This document shows, one piece after another, positions 57,862-64,000 of a DNA stretch of 64,000 nucleotides. Numbering within the stretch: the stretch's first letter is position 1; every line of letters begins with the position of its first letter. Source of the stretch: Kribbella aluminosa (GTDB taxonomy: Bacteria > Actinomycetota > Actinomycetes > Propionibacteriales > Kribbellaceae); contig NZ_JAGINT010000002.1 in the NCBI RefSeq assembly GCF_017876295.1, forward strand, positions 4,278,001 through 4,342,000. The letters run 5' to 3'. The position numbers and the translations under genes were made by a program. Under the pieces are notes generated by a model, which saw only the letters and a program-made list of their open reading frames with translations, did no database searches and was not told where the DNA came from.

Positions 57862-59072
57862 GGAAGCTGTTCGGGCAGCCCGGATTCACGCGCCTGTTCG
57901 GCGGCCTGAGTACGTCGATGCTCGGCGACTCGGTGATGCTGCTCGTGCTGAGCATGTGGGTGAAGACGCTGACCGGCTCGAACGCACAGGCCGGCCTGAC
58001 GTTCTTCTTCATGGTGCTCCCGGCACTCGGTGCGCCACTGCTCGGCGTCTGGGTGGACCGGCTGCCGCGCAAGCCGATCCTTGTCTGGGGCAACCTGGCC
58101 AGCGCGGCCGCCGTACTCCCGCTGGTGCTCGTCCGGGACGCGGGCGACGTGTGGCTGATCTGGGTCGTCGCCTTCCTGTACGGCGTTTCGTTCGTCGTGC
58201 TGCCCGCCGCGGTGAACGGGCTGCTCAAGGAGCTGCTGCCGGACGAACTGCTCGTCGACGCGAACTCCAGCCTCGCCACGATCAAGGAGGGCTATCGGCT
58301 GTTCGGTCCGCTCGTCGGCGCGGCGGTGTTCGCGACCGCGGGTGGCTGGCTGGTGGCGATCATCGACGCGACCACGTTCGCCGTCGCCGGGTTGCTGATC
58401 GCGACGATCAAGGTCACTGAGACGCAGGCCCCGGCGCGGAGCACCTTCCGGGATGATCTGCTTGGCGGGGTGCGGTTCCTGGTCGCTGATCGCGTGCTTC
58501 GCAACGTTCTGGTCGGGTTGGCGATCTCGATCCTCGTGATCGGGTTCTTCGAGTCCTCGATCTACGCGCTGATGGATGCCTTCGGCAAGCCACCGACGTT
58601 CTCCGGGGTCTTCGTGACCTGCCAGGGCGTCGGAGCCGTGGCCGGCGGCCTGACCGCAAGTCGCGCCGTACGGCGGCTCGGGGAGATCGCCACCTGCGTT
58701 CTCGGTCTGCTGACGCTGGCGGTTGCCACGATCGTCTGTGCCGTCGCGCCGACGATCGCCGTGGTGCTCGTGGGCGCCGCGATCTGCGGTGTCGGGCTGC
58801 CGTGGACGTTCGTGGCGCTGACGACGCTGATGCAGCGCAGGTCGCCGAGCCACCTGATCGGCCGGGTGTCGACCGCGGTCGAGGTGCTGATCTCGACGCC
58901 GCAGGCGATCTCGCTCGCACTCGGCAGCCTGCTCGTCAGCGTGCTCAGCTACCGCCAGATCTTCGCCGTCATCGCGACGGTGATCCTCCTCGGCGCCCTT
59001 CAGACCCTCCTCAGTCTCCGCGCCGACATCCGCCAGGACCTGAAGCCGAAGGTCCTCAATCCGGTCGAGTAG
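57858..59072 (+). CDS. MFS transporter
   Basis: A 404-residue major facilitator with about 12 helices. The motif A region reads GVWVDRLPRKPILVWGNLAS; the N-terminus FTRLFGGLSTSMLGDSVMLLVLSMWVK and PAAVNGLLKELLPDELLVDANSSLATIKEG resemble macrolide-efflux-type (MefA-like) transporters. It is cotranscribed with the ArsR gene through ATGA, so the pump is very likely induced when the regulator binds its substrate. The stop is 12 bp from the convergent RNase D gene. Confidence 0.9.
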   Translation: MRKLFGQPGFTRLFGGLSTSMLGDSVMLLVLSMWVKTLTGSNAQAGLTFFFMVLPALGAPLLGVWVDRLPRKPILVWGNLASAAAVLPLVLVRDAGDVWLIWVVAFLYGVSFVVLPAAVNGLLKELLPDELLVDANSSLATIKEGYRLFGPLVGAAVFATAGGWLVAIIDATTFAVAGLLIATIKVTETQAPARSTFRDDLLGGVRFLVADRVLRNVLVGLAISILVIGFFESSIYALMDAFGKPPTFSGVFVTCQGVGAVAGGLTASRAVRRLGEIATCVLGLLTLAVATIVCAVAPTIAVVLVGAAICGVGLPWTFVALTTLMQRRSPSHLIGRVSTAVEVLISTPQAISLALGSLLVSVLSYRQIFAVIATVILLGALQTLLSLRADIRQDLKPKVLNPVE

Positions 59073-59083
59073 CGGCCAGAGGT

Positions 59084-60361
59084 TTAGTCGAGCGGTTTGG
59101 CCGGGGCCTCGGAGGCCATCGCGTCGGTGAGGATGTCGGCGGTGAGGGCGATCTGCCACGGGCGGGCGTGGTGGTCGCGGAGGAACGCCGTGACGACGTC
59201 GACGGTCAGGTCCTCGGGCGGGGACCAGGCGAGGCGGCGGATGGTGTCCGGGGCCAGCAGGTTCTCGGTCGGGAGGCGGTGCGCCTCGGCGATCTCGGCG
59301 ACCGACGCACGGGCCGTCGAGAGCCGGGCGGCGGCATCGGGGTCCCGGTCGGCCCAGGCGCGGGCCGGCGGCGGGCCGTCGTACCTCGGGCCCTGTTTGG
59401 GCAGCTGGGACTCGGGCAGTTTGCGGGCGTGGTCGACCGCCTCCCACCAGGTCCGCATGTGCCGGTGCGCGCCGCGGCCCTTGAACGCGGTGAGCTTCTG
59501 CAGAGCCTCCCGCTCGGTCGGCATCGCCGACGCCGCCTCGACGATCGCCGCGTCCGGCAGGATCCGGCCGGGGGAGATGTCAGCGGCCTCCGCGATTTGG
59601 TCGCGGGCCTCCCAGAGCGCCCGGACGACGGCCAGGCTACGGCGGTTCCGCACCCGGTGCATTCCCGACGTACGGCGCCACGGGTCCGGCTTCGGCTCCC
59701 GCGGGGGAGCGTCCAGGATCGCGGTGAACTCCTGCTCGGCCCACTCCCACTTGCCCGCGTGGCGGAGCTCCTGCTCGATCGCGTTCCGCAGCTCGATCAG
59801 CATCTCGACGTCGAGCGCGGCGTACACCAGCCAGGGCGACGGCAGCGGCCGGGTGGACCAGTCGGCGGCGGAGTGCTCCTTGCGCATCCGGTAGCCGAGC
59901 ACTTCGCTGACCAGCGACGCGAGCCCGACCTTCGGGTAGCCCAGCAGCCGGCCGGCCAGTTCGGTGTCGAAGACCTGGCGCGGCACCATCCCGACCTCGG
60001 CCAGGCAGGCCAGGTCCTGGTTGGCCGCGTGGATGATCCACTCGGTGTCGACGATCGCGTCGCCGAGCGCGGACAGGTCCCCGAACGGGATCGGGTCGAC
60101 GAGGGCTGAGCCGGAGCCTTCGCGGCGCAACTGGACCAGGTACGCACGGTGCGAGTAGCGGTAGCCGGACGCGCGCTCGGCATCGACGGCGACCGGACCG
60201 GTACCGGCCTGGAACGCCTCGACCGTCTCGGTCAGTGCCGGGTCGCTGTCGATCACCTCGGACAACCCGTCCCTGAGCTCGAGCAGGGGCAGGTCAGCAT
60301 CTTGGTTCGACGCGGCCGGGGCCTCCGGTGCGGATGGCTGCTCCTGGTTGGCTGGGCTCAT
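59084..60361 (-). CDS. rnd: ribonuclease D-like 3'-5' exonuclease with HRDC domain
   Basis: A 425-residue protein. The DEDD exonuclease core: GPVAVDAERASGYRYSHRAYLVQL (Asp-Glu of motif I), IIHAANQDLACLAEVG (motif II Asp), VYAALDVEMLIELR (motif III, Tyr replaced by other sequence with Asp kept). An HRDC-type helical domain follows (about 220-300; RNRRSLAVVRALWEARDQIAEAADISPGRILPD). It trims RNA 3' ends. I start at the ATG at 60361, in the MSPANQEQPSAPEAP region. It is cotranscribed with DUF3000, as Rv2681 is with Rv2680. Confidence 0.9.
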   Translation of the reverse strand: MSPANQEQPSAPEAPAASNQDADLPLLELRDGLSEVIDSDPALTETVEAFQAGTGPVAVDAERASGYRYSHRAYLVQLRREGSGSALVDPIPFGDLSALGDAIVDTEWIIHAANQDLACLAEVGMVPRQVFDTELAGRLLGYPKVGLASLVSEVLGYRMRKEHSAADWSTRPLPSPWLVYAALDVEMLIELRNAIEQELRHAGKWEWAEQEFTAILDAPPREPKPDPWRRTSGMHRVRNRRSLAVVRALWEARDQIAEAADISPGRILPDAAIVEAASAMPTEREALQKLTAFKGRGAHRHMRTWWEAVDHARKLPESQLPKQGPRYDGPPPARAWADRDPDAAARLSTARASVAEIAEAHRLPTENLLAPDTIRRLAWSPPEDLTVDVVTAFLRDHHARPWQIALTADILTDAMASEAPAKPLD

Positions 60362-60960
60362 CGGCCCCGCTGTCCACGCCGGGTCGGCATCGCGACCACC
60401 CCCGGCGGAACGGGCGGCAGACCGGCCGCCGTACACAGCACTTCACCCCAGGCCTCGGCGTGCCGGGTCACGTCGACCAGTCCGCCGGCGCCCGGCACCG
60501 GGCTCCAGGACGCGCGGATCTCGATCTCCGCGGTCGCGTCGTCGTCGGCCATCCCGCCGAAGCTCTCCGATACCACCCTGGTCACGGTACCGCTCGGTGC
60601 CAGGAAGTCGGCGCCGCGGTCCGCGAGCGCCTCCATCAGCCAGGTCCAGCCCACGCCGCCGAGCAGCGCGTCGGTCACCATCTCCGGTTCGACGGCGGCG
60701 CGCACGTATGCGACACAGCGGAAGGTCGACTGCCAGGCGTCGTTCCCCGCGGGATCGTAGAGGACGACCAGGCGGCCGGTGGCGACATCGTCACCGTCGA
60801 CCGTCACGTCCGCGCTGACCGCCGCCGCATGCGGTGCGATCCGCTGCGGTGCGGGCATCTCCTCGACGAAAACCTCGGGCCGGAACCGGGCACCCCGTAA
60901 CTGCGAGACTGCCTCGGCGAACTCCGCGGGTGGCGCGTCGACCTGCTTGCGGGCACCCAT
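60358..60960 (-). CDS. DUF3000 family protein
   Basis: A 200-residue protein: PPAEFAEAVSQLRGARFRPEVFVEEMPAPQRIAPHAAAVSADVT at the N-terminus, then DPAGNDAWQSTFRCVAYVRAAVEPEMVTDALLGGVGWTWLMEAL. This is DUF3000 (Rv2680), found beside RNase D in actinomycetes. No catalytic motif is recognised and the function is unknown. It overlaps the RNase D start by 4 bp. The plus-strand gap to hemE (60961-61109) contains no gene. Confidence 0.88.
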   Translation of the reverse strand: MGARKQVDAPPAEFAEAVSQLRGARFRPEVFVEEMPAPQRIAPHAAAVSADVTVDGDDVATGRLVVLYDPAGNDAWQSTFRCVAYVRAAVEPEMVTDALLGGVGWTWLMEALADRGADFLAPSGTVTRVVSESFGGMADDDATAEIEIRASWSPVPGAGGLVDVTRHAEAWGEVLCTAAGLPPVPPGVVAMPTRRGQRGR

Positions 60961-61109
60961 ATCGGCAGCCTACGACTGATTACTCACCGACGCGTGCGAC
61001 GACGCGCCGGTAGCTCTATGTATGGCCGCGCCTCCGGCACGGCGGGTCATGGGGCCCTTGGCTCCCGACCACCAGGTGGCTGTTGACGGAGGCGTGGGAT
61101 CATCCCTGT

Positions 61110-62156
61110 GTGACGTTACCTCCCTCGCTGGACCGTTCCGCCTACCTGCTCGCCGCCCGGGGTGAGCGGCCGCCGCACACTCCGGTGTGGTTCATGCGCC
61201 AGGCCGGGCGTGCGCTGCCCGAGTACCGCGCGGCCCGGGAGGGCATCTCGATGCTCGAGTCGTGCATGCGGCCCGACCTCGTCGTCGAGTTAACGCTGCA
61301 GCCGGTCCGCCGTTACGGCGTCGACGCGGCGATCTTCTTCTCCGACATCGTGTTCCCGCTGCAGGCGGCCGGCTTCGACGTCGAGATCAAGCCGGGCGTC
61401 GGCCCGGTGGTCGCGGAGCCGATCCGGGACGCCGCCGGGGTGGCCAGGGTCCGTCCGGTGACGCCGTCCGACGTGTCCTTCACCACGGAGGCCGTGCGGC
61501 AGCTGGTGTCCGAGCTCGGCGGTACGCCGCTGATCGGGTTCGCGGGCGCTCCGTTCACGGTGGCGTCGTACCTGGTCGAGGGCGGGCCGAGCAAGGACTT
61601 CGCGAAGACCAAGGCGATGATGCACGGCGACCCTTCGTTGTGGCATGCGCTGGCCGACCGGCTCGCGGACGTCGCGATCGCGTTCCTGTCGGTCCAGGTG
61701 GAGGCCGGTGCGTCGGCGATCCAGCTGTTCGACTCGTGGGCGGGCGGGCTGTCGCCGCGGGACTACGAGCGGTTCGTGATGCCGCACTCGGCGAAGGTGT
61801 TCGACGCCTTGAAGCAGTACGACGTACCGCGGGTGCACTTCGGCGTGAACACCGGCGAGCTGCTCGGGCTGATGAGCGCGGCCGGCGCGGACGTGGTCGG
61901 GGTGGACTGGCGGGTGCCGCTGGACGAGGCGGTCCGGCGGCTCGGCACGCCGAAGCCGGTGCAGGGCAACCTCGACCCGGCGCTGCTGTTCGCCGGCTGG
62001 GAGGCGATCGAGCCGGAGGTCGACCGGATCCTCGCCGAAGGGGCGTCAGCTCCCGGGCACATCTTCAACCTCGGCCACGGGGTCCCGCCGAACGCGGATC
62101 CCGACGTGCTGCAGCGGATCACCAAATACGTGCAGTCAGCTCATGTACCTGCCTGA
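61110..62156 (+). CDS. hemE: uroporphyrinogen decarboxylase
   Basis: A 348-residue UroD that removes four carboxyls from uroporphyrinogen III to give coproporphyrinogen III. The signature PVWFMRQAGRALPEYR is near residue 25-40; other marks are FFSDIVFPLQAAGFDVEIKPGVGP (catalytic Asp), GFAGAPFTVASYLVEGG, and FNLGHGVPPNADPD at the end. I use GTG at 61110, which matches family length; a TTG 27 bases earlier is an alternative. It is cotranscribed with the GNAT and hemY genes. Confidence 0.96.
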   Translation: MTLPPSLDRSAYLLAARGERPPHTPVWFMRQAGRALPEYRAAREGISMLESCMRPDLVVELTLQPVRRYGVDAAIFFSDIVFPLQAAGFDVEIKPGVGPVVAEPIRDAAGVARVRPVTPSDVSFTTEAVRQLVSELGGTPLIGFAGAPFTVASYLVEGGPSKDFAKTKAMMHGDPSLWHALADRLADVAIAFLSVQVEAGASAIQLFDSWAGGLSPRDYERFVMPHSAKVFDALKQYDVPRVHFGVNTGELLGLMSAAGADVVGVDWRVPLDEAVRRLGTPKPVQGNLDPALLFAGWEAIEPEVDRILAEGASAPGHIFNLGHGVPPNADPDVLQRITKYVQSAHVPA

Positions 62157-62640
62157 CCACGAGGTGACGCTGGAGCCGCTGAGCGCCGAGCACGCCGACG
62201 CCGTGCTGGCCTTCGAGCTGGAGAACCGTGCGTACTTCGCCTCGTGGATCTGGGACCGCGGCGACGAGTACTTCGCGGACTTCGCGGCCCGGCACGCGGC
62301 GCTGCTCACCGAGCAGGAGGAAGGCGTCTGCCGCTTCCACCTGCTGGTCGACGGCGACGGCGCGGTGGTCGGACGGGTGAACCTGATCGACCTGGAGAAC
62401 GGGTCGGCCGAGCTGGGCTACCGGATCGCCGAGAAGTGGGCGGGCAAAGGTCTCGCGACGGCCGCGGTGCGGGCGATCGTCCAGCTGGCTCCCGGCTACG
62501 GATTGACCTCGCTCCGGGCGGGGGCCTCGGACCGAAACCCGGCGTCGCAGGCGGTGCTCACCCGGGTGGGTTTCCGCCAGGTCGGCGTCTCGAGCACCGA
62601 CCTCGGGCCGGGAAAGCAGTACGTATTGGAGGCGCTGTGA
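62143..62640 (+). CDS. GNAT-family N-acetyltransferase
   Basis: A 165-residue RimJ/RimL-like acetyltransferase: MYLPDHEVTLEPLSAEHADAV, then AELGYRIAEKWAGKGLATAAVRAIVQLA for acetyl-CoA binding (R/WAGKGLA loop) and GASDRNPASQAVLTRVGFRQVG. The ATG lies 14 bp inside hemE and its end overlaps the hemY GTG by 4 bp. It is wedged between two heme genes, which are adjacent in mycobacteria, so its presence here looks like an insertion in the operon; a role in heme synthesis is not implied. Confidence 0.88.
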   Translation: MYLPDHEVTLEPLSAEHADAVLAFELENRAYFASWIWDRGDEYFADFAARHAALLTEQEEGVCRFHLLVDGDGAVVGRVNLIDLENGSAELGYRIAEKWAGKGLATAAVRAIVQLAPGYGLTSLRAGASDRNPASQAVLTRVGFRQVGVSSTDLGPGKQYVLEAL

Positions 62641-64000
62641 GCCGGGTTGTGGTGGTCGGCGGCGGGATCAGCGGACTGGCGGCGGCGCACGCGCTCGCGA
62701 CCGGGCCGAATCCGCCGCAGGTCACGATCCTCGAAGGGTCGCCGCGACTCGGCGGCAAGCTGGCCGGCGACCAGATCGAGGGCGTGCCGGTCGACCTCGG
62801 CGCCGAGTCGGTGCTGGCCCGGCGGCCGGAGGCAGTCGACCTGATCCGGGCGGTCGGGCTCGATCTGGTGCACCCGGCGACCACCTCGGCCGGGCTGTGG
62901 GTGGGCGACCGGATCCGGGCGATTCCGCCGACCGTGATGGGCGTCCCGGTGGATCCGTCCGCGACCGCCGACGTACTCGGGGAGGCCGCCGCCGAGCAGG
63001 TCGCGCGCGAGTCGGAGCTGGCGCCGCCCGCGCTGACCGAGGACGTGGCGATCGGGCGGTTCGTGGCGGAACGGATGGGGTCCGCGGTCACCGAGAAGCT
63101 GGTCGATCCGCTGCTCGGCGGGGTGTACGCCGGGAAGGCCGAGGAGATCTCGCTGGCCGCCGCCGTACCCGACCTGTACGCGAAGCTCCGGACCGCGCCG
63201 AGCCTGCTCGCCGCCACCGCCGAACTGCGCGAGCTCGGGCAGAAGCGCGCCGGTCAGCCGGTGTTCGCGGGTGTTGCCGGCGGCATCAACCGGATCGTCA
63301 CCGCGCTCGAGAAGGACCTGGTCGGCCGCGGCGTGCAGATCCGGACCAAGCTCGCCGTACGCCGGATCACCCGGACCGCCGGCGGGTTCGAGCTGGAGGC
63401 CGGGCCGGTGCCCGCGCCGACGTACCTGACCGCGGACGCGATCGTCGTCGCCGTACCCGCGACGCCCGCCGCGCGGATGCTCGCGGAGCTGGTGCCGGCG
63501 GCATCGACCGAGCTGGCGGCGATCGAGTACGCGAGCATGGCGATCGTCACGCTCGCCGTCCGGAAGGCCGACTGGCCCGCCGGGGCGACCGGTTCGGGCT
63601 TCCTGGTGCCGTCCGTCGAGGGCCGCACGATCAAGGCCGCGACGTACTCGCACGCCAAGTGGGCCTGGTCCGCGGAGGCCGGGGGAGACCTCGCGGTACT
63701 GCGGACCTCGGTCGGCCGGCTCGGCGAGGAGCACGTGCTGCAGCGCTCCGACGAGGAGCTGGTCCGGTTGGCGGTGGCCGATCTGTCGAAGGCGATCGGA
63801 TTGCCCGACGTCGTCGGGTCGTTGGTGACCCGGTGGGGCGGTGGGCTTCCGCAGTACGCCGTGGGGCACCTGGACCGGGTCGACCGGGTGGAGGCGGCAG
63901 CGTCCGGCGTGCCGGGCCTGGCGCTCTGCGGGGCGGCGTACCGGGGTGTCGGGATCGCCGCGTGTGTGGCATCGGGTGGCAAGGCGGCCACCCGGGTGCG
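62637..64000 (+). CDS. hemY: coproporphyrinogen/protoporphyrinogen oxidase, cut by the window end
   Basis: An FAD-dependent oxidase; the first 454 residues are in view (full length usually about 460-480), so only the last few are missing. The FAD loop is RVVVVGGGISGLAAAHALA (GxGxxG), and LGAESVLARRPEAVDLIRAVG, FAGVAGGINRIVTALEKDLVGRGV, and CGAAYRGVGIAACVASG near the end are typical. In Actinobacteria this enzyme converts coproporphyrinogen III to coproporphyrin III (CgoX role) before ferrochelatase and HemQ. GTG start overlaps the GNAT stop. The hemQ gene would be expected next. Confidence 0.94.
   Translation, partial: MSRVVVVGGGISGLAAAHALATGPNPPQVTILEGSPRLGGKLAGDQIEGVPVDLGAESVLARRPEAVDLIRAVGLDLVHPATTSAGLWVGDRIRAIPPTVMGVPVDPSATADVLGEAAAEQVARESELAPPALTEDVAIGRFVAERMGSAVTEKLVDPLLGGVYAGKAEEISLAAAVPDLYAKLRTAPSLLAATAELRELGQKRAGQPVFAGVAGGINRIVTALEKDLVGRGVQIRTKLAVRRITRTAGGFELEAGPVPAPTYLTADAIVVAVPATPAARMLAELVPAASTELAAIEYASMAIVTLAVRKADWPAGATGSGFLVPSVEGRTIKAATYSHAKWAWSAEAGGDLAVLRTSVGRLGEEHVLQRSDEELVRLAVADLSKAIGLPDVVGSLVTRWGGGLPQYAVGHLDRVDRVEAAASGVPGLALCGAAYRGVGIAACVASGGKAATRV

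Overview
The window is high-GC (about 70%) actinobacterial chromosome, probably an actinomycete of the Kribbella/nocardioid kind. That guess rests on GC content, GTG/TTG starts, ATGA gene overlaps, several leaderless promoters (TANNNT box 6-8 nt before the start codon) and gene content; no 16S rRNA gene is present to settle it. No rRNA, tRNA, CRISPR array, prophage or insertion sequence was seen. Much of the gene order matches the block that runs from sigA/suhB to hemE/hemY in Mycobacterium tuberculosis (Rv2701c down to Rv2677c): suhB, DUF4193, DUF3093, dut, DUF3710, an OB-fold protein, DUF3159, two TrkA proteins, a KimA-like permease, a TrmA-family methyltransferase, dxs, ribonuclease D, DUF3000, hemE and hemY. 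Here the block is opened up by several insertions.

Layout. 1-7.2 kb: the end of an alpha/beta hydrolase gene, a five-gene peptide/nickel-type ABC importer operon, then an HAD phosphatase and a GNAT gene on the other strand. 7.4-11.3 kb: an SbcD-like nuclease with an SbcC-like ATPase. 11.3-15.1 kb: a minus-strand run of MFS transporter, MerR regulator, phosphotransferase and fdhD. 15.1-20.8 kb: ferrochelatase, suhB and the conserved block of small genes of unknown function around dut. 20.8-25.3 kb: an island with one DUF222/HNH gene swollen by low-complexity sequence, flanked by two gene-poor stretches full of short tandem repeats; it separates DUF3159 from trkA, which are adjacent in mycobacteria. 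25.3-30.1 kb: a potassium locus (two TrkA/RCK proteins divergent from a KimA-like importer, with striking palindromes between them) and a TrmA-type methyltransferase. 30.1-36 kb: a 1202-residue mostly disordered protein, an F420-type LLM oxidoreductase, and a Fic protein behind an array of 20-bp-spaced operator-like repeats. 36-45.6 kb: aconitase, a tiny cold-shock-like protein, HEAT, GNAT, HIT, a Na+/H+ antiporter fused to a UBP-type zinc finger, a secreted hydrolase and two DUF402 paralogues. 45.7-55.2 kb: dxs, two membrane-anchored zinc peptidase paralogues, an amino-acid permease and a fadAB pair. 55.4-64 kb: an orphan protein, dienelactone hydrolase, glutathione peroxidase, an ArsR-MFS pair, RNase D, DUF3000, and the heme genes hemE and hemY (running off the end).

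How the genes fit together. Three heme genes (hemE, the hemY/CgoX-type oxidase and the Fe-S-type ferrochelatase) fit the coproporphyrin-dependent route of Gram-positive bacteria; hemQ would be expected just past the right edge. The trkA-trkA/kimA-like cluster is most likely a c-di-nucleotide- and NAD(H)-sensitive potassium uptake unit. The fadAB operon carries the last steps of fatty-acid beta-oxidation and feeds acetyl-CoA toward the TCA cycle, where aconitase acts.

The best leads for undescribed biology are the 1202-aa disordered protein, the Fic gene with its three helically phased repeats, the palindromes in the potassium locus, the HNH finger split by a low-complexity insert, and the nuclease whose two metal-ligand histidine positions are replaced. 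All functions were read by eye from sequence and remembered families; no search was run.
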